Source: Girardinichthys multiradiatus | Taxonomy: Eukaryota; Chordata; Actinopteri; Cyprinodontiformes; Goodeidae | Reading direction: 5' to 3' | DNA: 64,000 bases | Assembly (NCBI RefSeq): GCF_021462225.1 | Contig: NC_061817.1 | Span: forward strand, 7,661,327-7,725,326 | In this document: one piece after another, positions 1 through 11,000 of the stretch | How the letters are laid out: each line of letters starts with the position of its first letter | Numbering within the stretch: the first letter of the stretch is position 1 | The notes under the pieces: model-generated | Told to the model about the DNA's origin: nothing | Databases searched by the model: none | What the model saw: only the letters and a program-made list of their open reading frames with translations | Translations under genes and position numbers: made by a program

Positions 1-824
1 GAGTTTAAAACTTGTTTTCAACAGTTTGCCTATTCTGTTTGTTCCATTGCTTCCTGCTGTTTCTTTTTTTTGGATTTTGAAGCTCATCTTACAACCTGGC
101 TACAGTCCAGCAGCATGGAATGTGAATACTTGCACTTCCTCAGTCTTACGATTTTGATTAGGACTGTATTGTATGCTTCAAAACTTGTAGCATAGTATGC
201 ATAGTAATAAAAAAACGAACAATTTTTCACTTAAATTTCTTACCATTCACATTGAGGACACTGTGGTATCCATATTTCTTCAGAGACAGAAAACATGTCC
301 CAAAAGCACAGCTTTCATTTTCTAAACATATATCTGAATCCATACATGCAGCTTAATTCTTCATCAAACTTGTATTTTTCTTGATATTTCTATGCATGTT
401 TGGCTACCATTAGCTTTAGAAGTAGCTTTACTCTCCGTTTGGATAGGATACTTCCAAAATGCTTTGATCAAGACTTTAATCAGATCAGATCCAGGTAACC
501 TCATTAATACAAATTTTCAATATGAGTTCTGTATTTTAACAACAAAAAGATATACCACTTAAGCACTTACATTCTAAAGCTGCCAGAATGCCCCAAACTA
601 TCAACAAAATAATCCAGTCCAGCTTGATTGTTTTGATTGTGTTTTGAAATTTAGGTAAAGGTTGAAATTATAGCCTGAATGATGCTACTATCTCAGGTAT
701 ACTTAAACTGCATGAATGTCTTCACTAAACACTCGTTAAGACGACAAGAAAAGAAGTGAGTCTATGTTTACTAACTTTGAGCACCAACTGACAAACTTTC
801 ATAATGTAAATTAGATTTGTAAAC
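1..824. other. Intron sequence upstream of the first visible exon
   Basis: This is AT-rich non-coding DNA with no recognisable exon, repeat or RNA gene. It is presumably intron of the calcium channel gene, because domain I must lie further upstream. Confidence 0.5.
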
Positions 825-826
825 TA

Positions 827-2288
827 CAGGTCCTTCTCAAAATATTATATATATATACGGATGATTTTGGCATACAACTCATGAAAACCCAAAATTCCTA
901 TCTCACAAAATTAGCATATCATTAAAAGGGTCTCTAAACGAGCTATGAACCTAATCATCTGAATCAACGAGTTAACTCTAAACACCTGCAAAAGATTCCT
1001 GAGGCCTTTAAAACTCCCAGCCTGGTTCATCACTCAAAACCCCAATCATGGGTAAGACTGCCAACCTGACTACTGTCCAGAAGGCCACTATTGACACCCT
1101 CAAGCAAGAGGGTAAGACACAGAAAGAAATTTCTGAATGAATAGGCTGTTCCCAGAGTGCTGTATCAAGGCACCTCAGTGGGAAGTCTGTGGGAAGGAAA
1201 AAGTGTGGCAGAAAACGCTGCACAACGAGAAGAGGTGACCGGACCCTGAGGAAGATTGTGGAGAAGGGCCGATTCCAGACCTTGGGGGACCTGCGGAAGC
1301 AGTGGACTGATTCTGGAGTAGAAACATCCAGAGCCACCGTGCACACAGCGTGTGCAGGAAATGGGCTACAGGTACCGCATTCCCCAGACCTGGGCTACAG
1401 AGAAGCAGCATTGGACTGTTGCTCAGTGGTCCAAAGTACTTTTTTCAGATGAAAGCAAATTCTGCATGTCATTCGGAAATCAAGGTGCCAGAGTCTGGAG
1501 GAAGACTGGGGAGAAGGAAATGCCAAAATGCCAGAAGTCCAGTGTCAAATACCCACAGTCAGTGATGGTCTGGGGTGCCGTGTCAGCTGCTGGTGTTGGT
1601 CCACTGTGTTTTATCAAGGGCAGGGTCAATGCAGCTAGCTATCAGGAGATTTTGGAGCACTTCATGCTTCCATCTGCTGAAAAGCTTTATGGAGATGAAG
1701 ATTTCATTTTTCAGCACGACCTGGCACCTGCTCACAGTGCCAAAACCACTGGTAAATGGTTTACTGACCATGGTATCACTGTGCTCAATTGGCCTGCCAA
1801 CTCTTCTGACCTGAACCCCATAGAGAATCTGTGGGATATTGTGAAGAGAACGTTGAGAGACTCAAGACCCAACACTCTGGAGGAGCTAAAGGCCGCTATC
1901 GAAGCATCCTGGGCCTCCATAAGACCTCAGCAGTGCCACTGGCTGATTGCCTCCATGCCACGCTGCATTGAAGCAGTCATTTCTGCCAAAGGATTCCCGA
2001 CCAAGTATTGAGTGCATAACTGTACATGATTATTTGAAGGTTGACGGTTTTTGTATTAAAAACACTTTTCTTTTATTGGTCGGATGAAATATGCTAATTT
2101 TGTGAGATAGGAATTTTGGGTTTTCATGAGCTGTATGCCAAAATCATCTGTATTAAGACAATAAAAGACCTGAAATATTTCAGTTTGTGTGCAATGAATC
2201 TAAAATATATGAATGTTACATTTTTATCATTACATTATGGAAAATAATGAACTTTATCACAATACGCTAATATTTTGAGAAGGACCTG
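827..2288 (+). mobile_element. Tc1-A copy 1: decayed Tc1-like transposon
   Basis: The element starts CAGGTCCTTCTCAAAATA and ends with the inverted equivalent (ATTTTGAGAAGGACCTG), flanked by TA on both sides (825-826 and 2289-2290). It is 1462 bp against 1610 bp for the complete copy at 40997-42606. Part of the difference is a deletion inside the left terminal repeat, where sequence jumps from the terminal motif through a short TA run to the ACGGATGATTTTGG motif. The right terminal repeat is intact and roughly 200 bp long. It lies in sense orientation to the channel gene, just upstream of the first visible exon. Confidence 0.92.
1048..2011 (+). pseudogene. Tc1-A copy 1 transposase, broken
   Basis: The reading frame begins with ATG at 1048 (MGKTANLTTVQKATIDTL) and matches the intact copy on the minus strand at 41274-42278. 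It is broken in three ways: an Arg codon has become a stop in the helix-turn-helix region (TGA after KEISE, near 1137); a short deletion near 1345 shifts the frame (TVHTACAGNG instead of TVHRRVQEMG); and a segment that contains LLNQKQRQKRL in the intact copy is missing near 1388. The DD34E catalytic region (FSDESKF, FQHDLAPAHS, DLNPIENLWD) is still readable from 1352 to 2011. It cannot encode an active enzyme. Confidence 0.9.
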
Positions 2289-2431
2289 TATTACCAACTC
2301 TACTCAAATCCCAAAAAAAAAAAAATCCAAAGAGACAACAGCATAAAAAAAGACAGAAAACATCTTTTCAGCAGATTTTTGACTATTTCCATCACTTTCT
2401 GTCTAAAGGTCGCCAGAGGCTGCTGTTTCAG

Positions 2432-2575
2432 CTGGCAGGCGTGGTGCCCAGCCCTCTGCTTTTAGAGTTGCTTAGCTGCCCTCTGTGTGCTCGCAGCCTT
2501 GAGACCCTGGAACTGGAACTAGGAGACCTGGAGGGGGGCAAAGGAGAGGCTGATGGACTAAACAACTTTCAGCAG
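2432..2575 (+). CDS. cacna1h: cacna1h exon: distal I-II linker
   Basis: The segment reads LAGVVPSPLLLELLSC then PLCARSLETLELELGD and ends NNFQQ. It corresponds to the conserved ELKSCPYCTRALEDPEGEL block in the cytoplasmic I-II linker of Cav3 channels, including the C-P-x-C motif. The donor CAG|GTCAGA at 2576 is clear and leaves phase 0. The acceptor is less certain: TTTCAG before 2432 is used here, but AAAG before 2409 also fits and would add in-frame residues. The upstream exon is outside the window or unrecognised. Confidence 0.75.
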
Positions 2576-2731
2576 GTCAGAATAGGTGCTAATGGGATGA
2601 TAGTAAACACAGATAACATATTGGTTAGTCTCAGGCATATAAGCTTGTGTATTTCTGATATTTGCTCATGAATGTTTTAAGCATAAGTAATAACTGAATA
2701 TTTGTTGATATGATGAAATATCTTCTTCCAG

Positions 2732-2926
2732 GGGGGTGATCTTCGAGGATTCAGAAGTCGATTCCGAAGATGTGGGGTTGTGGAGTACAGAAACGGAGCT
2801 CTTCGGGCTTGGATAGACTTTAGGGAAAAACTGAAGAGAATTGTAGAAAGTAAATACTTCAACAGGGGGATTATGATTGCCATTCTCATTAATACCCTCA
2901 GCATGGGAATAGAGTATCATGAACAG
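2732..2926 (+). CDS. cacna1h: cacna1h exon: end of I-II linker and domain II S1
   Basis: These 65 codons in phase 0 start [15 protein letters not shown]. They carry the basic stretch before domain II ([14 protein letters not shown]) and the S1 helix ([19 protein letters not shown]), which is nearly invariant among T-type channels. The borders are TTCCAG|GG and CAG|GTAAGA. The intron that follows is 4.7 kb and holds an AT palindrome and an interspersed repeat. Confidence 0.96.
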
Positions 2927-3302
2927 GTAAGATTCACATTCTGTCTGTGCGAAACATATTGTCTGTAAGTTGTATTTGGTTTTCTGAAAATCCTAAAGAA
3001 CAGATTAGACTAATTAAATTGAGTGTACAAGACAGTAAACCAAGGCAAAGGTTCAACTCTATTTATACAGCACATTTAAAAAGAACTGCAACGTTGACCA
3101 AAGTGCCTAACAGAGAGTACAAATTGACAAGTACAAAAAGAAAAAAAAAAAAAAAAACAGGTAAAGATAAAAGATTTAAAAAAAACACAAAAAGTTGTTT
3201 TTTTAAATTTCTCATTTTATATCAAAAGTGAGTACACATATGTTTTTAGATGAAAACTTAAAAGACTAGTAGAGCACATTTTCTTTGCATACGTAAACAA
3301 AC

Positions 3303-3306
<4 letters not shown>

Positions 3307-3338
<32 letters not shown>

Positions 3339-3390
3339 TATTTATATATATATATATCTATACATATATAGATATAGATATATATAAATA

Positions 3391-3455
<65 letters not shown>
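3307..3455. repeat. (TA)n microsatellite with a large AT palindrome
   Basis: There are two TA runs (about 3307-3335 and 3395-3454). Between them ACATTATTTATATATA is mirrored by TATATATAAATAATGT around a centre near 3365. The whole block can fold back on itself. It lies in the intron after the domain II S1 exon. Confidence 0.9.
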
Positions 3456-3456
<1 letters not shown>

Positions 3457-4724
3457 CTGCTTCATTCTTTCTGGCTAACATCTGGAATGTTGGGGTCCTC
3501 AAGCTTACCTGTCGGCAAAGTGTGTGCACTTGTATTTTTGTGGTGTAAACATAGGGAAAGACTGGGTGAGCCATTGCCTTTTTAAGGCAATACTATATCC
3601 ATGTAAACACACTGAAGTGTTATTTATGAGTTCCTTCTCAGTTTAGTGCTCATCAACCCTCATTTGTGACACCTAACAAATTTTTCCTAGCCAGTGGGAG
3701 TAAATCTATGTGCAGAAATGTATATGAATGTAGAAGTCCTTGAGCTGATGGTGTTCCAAAGAGCATGTTTTAGTTGTGTTTAGACTGACTAAATCTTGGT
3801 GGTAGACTTGTTTTGTCATTAAAAGTAAAACCAATTAAACATTTTTCAAAGCTAATAATCTTGCAATTTAAGTTAGACATTTACAATGGTTGTTTTCAAC
3901 ATAAAAAGGTTTAGAAAATAATATGATTGCTATAGTGAAATTAGTGAAAAACTATCAAAATAAAGGATGCACAATAGATTTTCTGTTTATGTTATTTATT
4001 TTTTTGTTTAGCACCAGTAGGAAGTGTTTAATTAGATCCTAACCTTAGCATCAGTACCCCCTAACAGTTTGCTGCCATACAAGTGATTAAAATGGGGTGG
4101 ACAGCCGTTTTTGTGGAGGTTTTGTCCACATAACTAAGCAGCCAAAGAGCAACTTGTTATTTCAAAAGAGTCTCAAACATTGATCCAGAATAAGCATTCA
4201 CTTTTTCCCGGGTCATGGGATGTCATATGTCATATTAGCTTACACTGGTTTTACCAACTGATGTGAGGCTGATAAACAAGATATCTCTTCTGGAGACATA
4301 CATTACTTTTTTAATATTGTGGCCTTTTATTATTGTCTGGTCAAATGTAAAGTCAACTTTATAAACCCTTCTAAGAAGTGTCACAATGACAAATTGATAC
4401 TACATTTATCAATTTATTATCAATAAATCAGATTTGTTGGAGAATACAATTTATTGAGATATATGCTATAATACTGCAACACATAGAAATCCCAAAATAA
4501 GGCCAAAAGAAGAAATATATAAAATGTTTGATAACTTATTTGACCCTTTTTTTCCCTCGTCTCGATGTGATTTTCCTCTATATATCCGAAAGGCAAGGTC
4601 ACACTCAGAGCTGTGTTCAAACAGGTCCAAGTTAATTACATACATTCCAAATTGATCCTAGCTGGCAATGCCACCAAGTTCAGTTTGTTATTCAAATTGT
4701 TAAAATGTTTAGAATCTAAGTAAA
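3456..4724. other. Intron interior with no recognised feature
   Basis: The sequence is AT-rich and non-coding. I see no exon, transposon end or RNA gene in it. Confidence 0.4.
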
Positions 4725-5555
4725 TCCAGCAGATTGCATCAAGTCACTGACTTGCACATTCACTCCTCCTGGAAAAGCATGTTGCGACAGTGGACAGTTG
4801 CTCACATTGTGCCGTTGACTTTTCTGCAATCCGTCATACCGAGTATGCCTATATAGCAACAGCAGAAAGGAAAACTCCTCTTTAACAAGAAGAAACATGC
4901 CTCAGTGTGAGTAGCCGTCTGCCACAACCAACTAGGTATATGAAAAGACAGATGCACACAAGAAAAAGAAACACACAAAACACTGTTCCAGGAACACTTT
5001 CTATGTTAAAGAAAAGACGTTAATGGCAGTAGTAGCTTCCTTAGTGGCTTTGTCTAGGAAAGAAACACAGCTAAACAGACAAGGTCTGAACCGTTTTTAA
5101 AGTCTATAGGATGAAATACAGCACATAGTTACTCACAGGAAAAGCCTAACAATGGCTATGTCTAGGATAGAGACAGAGTTAAACACTGGAAGATGGGGTC
5201 AAGTGTATCATCTATAGAAGGAGAACATGAAGTCAATGGCAGCAGGAGCTCAGCCATTGTCCCCTCCAGAATGATATCACAGCTAAATAGAACACAAGGC
5301 CAGATGTAGCTTACTGTATATAAAGAGAACATATAGTTAAAGCAGAAATAACAGCAAATAATACAAAATTGAAGAGTTGTAGGAGAATGTAGTGGAGTCA
5401 GGAAAAGCGGTCAATATGTCCTTTAGCAGCATAAGCCTGTAGCATCATAACTATAGAGATGGCTCAGGATAACCTAAGCTACTCTATCAAAAGGAAAGTT
5501 TAAAGCCTAATCTTAAAAGTAGACAGCTATATGGCTAAAAACCTGGTACCTTTTT
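4725..5555. repeat. Fish-type interspersed repeat of unknown class
   Basis: The stretch resembles a dispersed non-coding repeat that I recognise from teleost assemblies, with a CTCCTCCTGGAAAAGCATG motif near the start, GGAAAACTCCTCTTTAACA in the middle and AAGCCTAATCTTAAAAGTAG at the end. Between 5020 and 5290 it contains three degenerate units that alternate an AATGGC motif with CACAGCTAAA-like motifs, so part of it may be an old tandem array. No coding potential is seen. I cannot name the family or its true ends. Confidence 0.5.
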
Positions 5556-5849
5556 AATGCAGCAAATTAACACACCATGTTTAACTAGTCTCAAAGTTAC
5601 TTATTCAACAATAACATTCTGGATGCCATATATTGTACATTTTTCTTGACAGTGAAAGATATTTTGTCCTGACAAGCCTTTCAAAGGACAGCCACATTAT
5701 CTTGGTTCATCACAAAGTTAGCTAGGTTCCGAAAGCTATTATAATGTTTTGACAATGTGTTACATTAAACACTGATAGCTTTTTTTTTTTTCTTTGTTTC
5801 TAATGATGTACATTATCTTATTCTACACATAGAACCATTCTTCAAAAAC

Positions 5850-5990
5850 TTACATCTTGCTCCTGTTTGCAAGGACAGCAAAATCAAATCTTTGTAGAGG
5901 CAATTTACAAAGGTCCTGGTGTCAGTCCCCATAGAACATTTGTGGACAAAGCTGAAAAGGCTTGGGTGAGCAAGAGACCTGCCTCAGTAA
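5850..5990 (+). repeat. Tc1-like transposase C-terminal fragment
   Basis: The + strand reads a P-I-E-H-L-W-T-K-L-K-R motif (near 5928-5960), which corresponds to the third catalytic residue region (NPIEHLW) of Tc1 transposases. A reverse-complement homologue lies at 10479-10602. The fragment is short and has no terminal repeats. Confidence 0.6.
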
Positions 5991-7645
5991 CACTATAAAC
6001 TGTTTCCAAATGTTGAACCTTTCCAATTCAAAGAGCCATATATGCCTTTCCTGCTAAAAACAAAAATATCGAGACACTTATAAAAAGATTACCTAAAAGT
6101 GCAGAAATATAGAGAAAAAATGTTTTAAACAAGTATTCACAGTTTATTTGTCTTCTGTTTGTAGATATAATGTAAAACCTCTTTCAACCAAACAGTTTAC
6201 ACTGAAAGAGACAATACCTTTTTCTGGAGTAGAATAAAGCCAACGATGTCCCTTCCATATTAAAAAAAAAATCTAATAATAATAATAGGTGTCCCACTTC
6301 AAGAAATAAAGAACATAGTTTGCAGCATAATTCGTCCATATAAAGGTTAAAAAAAGAAGGTCTCATTGAAAGTTCATTTCAGTTTGCTGTAAAAACATGC
6401 ATATAGTACTTAAAATTTAAGCAGAAATTGATGGTCTTTTATAATTTCTTTATGAAAAAAATAAATAAACATTTTGTGTTTCTGGGAGTGCTGGAGTGAT
6501 TAAAGTTACAAGGGTCCAATGCTGAAGGACCTTCAACCCTGAGCTGATAGGATGCTTTCTCTAATTTGATATGACTCAGTGATAATTTCACATTTTTAAA
6601 TGCAGTTTCAGTTAATCATCTCCCTACAAAAATTATACAAACGCTTTGTCATCTCTCTCAAGCATTTCGACAATCTCTGTATCGCTGACTGTTAAATGAC
6701 TAAAATGAAAATGATAATTTCAGTCATTACAGACTTGACTTGGAACTAGAGCAAAAGACTTGGACTTGGAGAAATGACTTGTGATCATCTCTGCTGCATA
6801 GATAGGTATCATTAAAGTAAACCTTTGCTGTTTGTCACCCCTCATATTTGGCATACTTAATAAGTAATCTCTGGGATCTTGCTTGTGCTTTTTTACAATT
6901 GGCTTTTAAAAAACAAGAACCATATTCGTCTATAATCTTACTTTCACTAAACATCTTGTGTGTTAGGTAAAATGTATTTTCTTGCTGCAGATATAGCTAT
7001 TAATATGTCAAATCTCTTTGTGTTTGAGGCATCAATAAAGAGAAAAAGAAAAAAAGGTTTAAGGATTTCGGAAACGTCTAACTGCTACTTTCATTCATTT
7101 AATTTATTCACTGATTTATTATCACAATGTAAAGATGCAGGGTTTTCACTTGCATTGAAGTGTTGTTAAATGTGTGTATGAAAGCGTTTACCTAATGCAA
7201 CAGTGTAAACACTTTTTTAACACTACTTGCTAGAGTCTATGTCACATCTTTTCAATTCAAGCCGGAGATGTGGTCCTATAATACAGTCAGCAGAGCAAAA
7301 AAAATGCTGCATTTTTCATAAAAGAATTGAATACATGCTTTATGAGGAGCAGGAGGGGGCTCACTTAAATCTTTACTGGATTGCACATACTGTGAGGTAA
7401 GCGAAGTAGATCAGCATTGATATATTGACACATTTAGTCCCCTTTGATTGATTAGGCCTGACTGCGACTCTGTGCTTGATTGATGATGCCTCAGTTCAGG
7501 GCACATGGGCAACATAGGTTTTAAAGTTCAGAGATAACAGATTAGAGATTTGCTTCTTTTATTTGTTTTCCATTATGCGCATTTCAGTTTCTTCTCGTGA
7601 CTCTTCTTTTCTCTTTAAATCTCGCTCCTGTTTTTCTCCCTCCAG
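5991..7645. other. Intron sequence with no recognised feature
   Basis: This is AT-rich non-coding sequence that includes a short ATA-triplet run near 6275. It ends in a good polypyrimidine tract (TTTTTCTCCCTCCAG) at 7645. Confidence 0.4.
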
Positions 7646-7797
7646 CCCGAGGAACTGACTGATGTGTTGGAGATTAGTAACATTGTTTTTACCAGCATGT
7701 TTGTGCTGGAGATGGGCTTCATGCTTCTTGCTTTTGGTTTGTTTGGATACATCAGAAACCCTTACAACATATTCGACAGCATCATTGTCATCATAAG
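7646..7797 (+). CDS. cacna1h: cacna1h exon: domain II S2-S3
   Basis: The segment starts [19 protein letters not shown] and continues through S2 into S3 ([17 protein letters not shown]). It ends in phase 2 at CATAAG|GTATGG. The family position after LEM that is normally a lysine in T-type S2 (LEMLLKLLA as I recall it) is methionine here (LEMGFMLLA, codon 7721-7723); see the findings. Otherwise identity to Cav3 channels is high. Confidence 0.96.
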
Positions 7798-7927
7798 GTA
7801 TGGTTGCTTTAGAATAATTTTCTATTAACTACAAAAAACTAAGATTTTAAAAAAAATATTAAACTTTAGAAAATTGTTTACTTGCTTATTTCAGACATGT
7901 GCTGTTTTTTTTGTTTATGTTTCTCAG

Positions 7928-8113
7928 TGTGTGGGAGATAATCGGTCAAGCGGATGGAGGGTTGTCAGTCCTGCGGACATTTCGTCTGTTGCGTGTGCTG
8001 AAGCTTGTACGCTTCCTACCTGCCTTGAGGAGGCAGCTGGTGGTTCTGATGAAGACCATGGACAATGTGGCCACCTTCTGCATGCTGCTGATGCTTTTCA
8101 TCTTCACTTTCAG
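7928..8113 (+). CDS. cacna1h: cacna1h exon: domain II S3 end, S4 voltage sensor, S5
   Basis: The segment encodes [16 protein letters not shown], the S4 sensor with regularly spaced arginines ([15 protein letters not shown]), the S4-S5 linker ([15 protein letters not shown]) and S5 ([14 protein letters not shown]). It matches Cav3.2 and Cav3.3 better than Cav3.1 (ADGG, ALRRQ). The acceptor is TTCTCAG|TG. The donor is AG|GTTCAA, weak at positions +3 to +6, but the next exon restores the conserved SILGMHLFG when joined here. Confidence 0.95.
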
Positions 8114-9442
8114 GTTCAAAAATGGAAAATCTGCTGAACCTCCTGCTTGTTTTCATTTTTTTTAATAAAATGATGTCATTGTTTTCATCCTGTGAACACA
8201 TTGAGACATGGACAAATATGCTAGCACCTTTGGTAAAGATATGTCAAAGGCATATTTTACTGCTGTATCACAATTTCACACTGACAATATTGACTACATT
8301 TATTAAAAAAATATTTATCAAAAAAATACCACCTCCAGTGCTTTTTAGCAAAATTACTGAAGGCACAATTATTGGTATCTATGACACCAATATCTTATCT
8401 TTCAGGAGGTACAGTGTTTGGAAGAACAACATGTGTGTTGCCATTAGCAAGTAGAAGGGGGGGCCTGGTCTTTTCAATAAGGAAATCCCATAGCTTTCAG
8501 ATTTGTCACTAGTACATGGTTAAGTTTGGTTGGCCATCAGTCCCAGATCCAAGCTTTGAACTGTTGTAAATAAAACTGAGTATAAGTAGCCAACAGCAGT
8601 TGTTAATTGTTAACTGTCATCCATTACTGCACAAAAAATATGTTTACATTTACCTTGCAAATGACAATGCCAAAGATTGCCAAAGACTACCATTAAAGGT
8701 GGTACCAAGTACCACCAGGGGTACTTGGTACCACCGTTTGAGAACCATAAGTCTAGATCATTCAGAATTCCTTCAGAATTACTGAAAAGCTTAGTCTTAG
8801 TCTCTTCTGACAAAATGGATATGGTTTCAGTTAAAGTCCCAGAGAAGTTTAGAAAATTCCATATTTTACACTTGTGAGGATAGGAGAGAAAAGGCTTTTT
8901 TGCCTGGAATGTATCTGTAACAACCAGTTGATATGCTAAATGGCTGCTTGGGAGAGTTGGTGACCCTAAGCTAAGGTCTTGTTTTGCTGCAATACTCTAA
9001 CAATGAGGTTTGGAGGATTTGTTTTCTGCTCTTCCCATGCTGCTTACTCTGTGTCGTGACAAGATAAATATGGGTATTCATCTAACCTAGTGACAAGTGC
9101 CAAAAGAAATAAGCCTGCGTTGGAAGTTTCTATAAAGTCTTATCAATGTCAGTCAGTCGGTTAGTCTTATCAATGTATAAGGGTTAATTTATAAAGTTAA
9201 TTCAAAGGGACTGTCAGGGGCACCAATAATTGTGCCAACAGTGATATTGTTCAAAACGGTTTTTATTTGACATGGGATATTTTCAATGTGAGATTGCTCT
9301 ACAGCAAATAAAGATTAATTTACTTTTATTACATCCATATATTATATATTCTTTGTACATATCTTTGCTAAGGGTGCCATCAACTTTGTCTGTTCCTGTG
9401 CATTCAAATGGTCATCACAGGATTTTCCTTGTGTTTTTGCAG
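8114..9442. other. Intron between domain II S5 and pore exons
   Basis: Apart from the hairpin at 8698-8735 I see only non-coding sequence. A CACCAATAATTGTG motif near 9220 recurs in similar form near 48518, which suggests fossil transposon ends. Confidence 0.4.
8698..8735. repeat. Perfect short inverted repeat (hairpin)
   Basis: The 16-base arm GGTGGTACCAAGTACC at 8698-8713 is followed after six bases by its exact reverse complement at 8720-8735. It lies in an intron, in no recognised element. The stem is too short for a typical microRNA precursor. Confidence 0.9.
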
Positions 9443-9560
9443 TATACTTGGCATGCATCTTTTTGGATGTAAATTCAGTCTAAGAATGGAGAATGGGGAT
9501 ACCATTCCTGACCGCAAAAACTTTGACTCCTTACTCTGGGCAATCGTCACGGTATTCCAG
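9443..9560 (+). CDS. cacna1h: cacna1h exon: domain II S5-pore
   Basis: The segment encodes [19 protein letters not shown] then [21 protein letters not shown], the S5-to-pore turret and pore helix. FSLR and the [18 protein letters not shown] block are typical of Cav3.2 and Cav3.3. It enters in phase 2 and leaves in phase 0 at CAG|GTGAGT. Confidence 0.96.
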
Positions 9561-9994
9561 GTGAGTTTTTCACTTCCCCTGTCCGAATTTTTACTTTACT
9601 ACTCTTTGTTGTTTTTTTTTCACTTTTTCTGAATATAATTCTTACCATCCTCATCAACATTTAGACTTCATAATTGTCCATGCAATCCACACCTAAAGTC
9701 GAGTTACAAGTATTATTAACCACAGATTAAATTAACTAGACTGATTACTGATCCCCGTAGGACTAAGCAGACATGATTTTTGTTTTTCACAAAGAAAAAA
9801 ACAGATATTTACATACACTATAAAAAAGACATACAACCTTTTGTTTCTCATTGTCTGACATTAATTCAGATTAAATGTCTTCAGTTTTATGATTACTAAA
9901 ATAATTTATGTTTCCCAGAATTATTTCTATTAAATGCCAGATTAATGAGCAGGTTAGATTTTTTTTTCTTCACTTTCAAAGTTTTACATTTCCT

Positions 9995-10357
9995 TGGTCA
10001 GTCAGTCAGTCATTTTCTACTGCTTATTCCATAGTGGGTCACAGGGGAGCTGGTGCCTATCTCCAGCAGTCTATGGGCAAGAGGCAGGGTACACCCTGGA
10101 CAGGTCACCAGTCCATCACAGGGCAACACACAAACAACCACACTCATTCATACACCTAAGAGCAATTGAGAGTGACCAATTAACCTAACAGGCATGTCTT
10201 TGGACTGTGGGAGGAAGCCGGAGTACCTGGTGAAAACCCACACATGCACGGGGAGAACATGCAAACTCCATGCAGAAAGACCTCTGGCCGGGAATCGAAC
10301 CCAGGACCTTCTTGCTGCAAGGCAACAGTGCTACCTACTGCACCACCGTGCAGCCCC
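9995..10357 (-). repeat. SINE-like interspersed repeat, copy 1
   Basis: It is homologous to 20745-21085 in opposite orientation. On the minus strand it starts with a tRNA-like head containing a box-B-like GGTTCGATTCC, followed by the GTTTGCATGTTCTCC and CCACAGTCCAAAGACATG motifs and ending near a GACTGACTGAC run. The same repeat type is frequent in bony fish. The family name is not assigned. Confidence 0.75.
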
Positions 10358-10439
10358 ATTTCCTTGGTGTTTTCTGGAATTGCCTTTTAACATGTTGTCT
10401 TTGTCATGTGTTTTGGGTTTCCTCTCACAAGCTTCTCAC

Positions 10440-11000
10440 AATAGTTTGCTGGAAATTTTACTCAAACAGACCTAGTGTAACTAAGGCAGGTCTCTTGCTC
10501 ACCCAAGCCTTTTCCGCTTTGTTAACAAATTTTCTATGGGGACCTACACCAAGACTTTTGTGGATTGCCTCTACAAAGATTTGACTTTGCTGTCCTTAAG
10601 CCACCAGTCCCTTCTGCTGCAAAGCACAAGACAATTATGATGCTTCCACCACTGTACTTTACACTTTGGATTTTGATTCTTAGGTTTCATTCACAAGTGT
10701 AACATTATCATCATTATTATCATTAAGGCCAAACACCCTAATTTTGGTTTCATTACAATACATGATGAAATACTATTAAGTTATTTGTCCCTGAGAGCAT
10801 TTTCAAACTGTAAGGGCTATATTATGAAGTAATTACTGCTTCTTCTCTGAGTTTGAACAGGACTCGGTCACTGTGGATAATGACACTCTTTTACCAGCTT
10901 AGCCAAGATTTTTTGCTTTTGTTCTCAGTTGTTGTGAAGTAGCATATCAGAAGCATAAAAGCCAAGGCATCATCGTCTGGACTTTGCCTAATTGTTTAAC
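10440..11000 (-). pseudogene. Eroded Tc1-like transposase
   Basis: Read on the minus strand, the region keeps several Tc1 family landmarks at DNA level: a segment like the DNA-binding half near 10860-10950, the cis-proline and catalytic-core segment near 10600-10680, and a P-I-E-N-L-like third catalytic motif near 10540. It has many stops and indels. The 10479-10602 part is homologous in reverse to 5850-5990. Confidence 0.55.

Noticed and set aside
3391..3585. Open frame with Tyr-Ile repeats.
   Set aside because: It is translation of the TA microsatellite.
7646..9560. First impression that the gene is cacna1i, because domain II ([19 protein letters not shown]) looks like Cav3.3.
   Set aside because: These residues are shared with Cav3.2; the II-III linker and tail motifs decide for CACNA1H.
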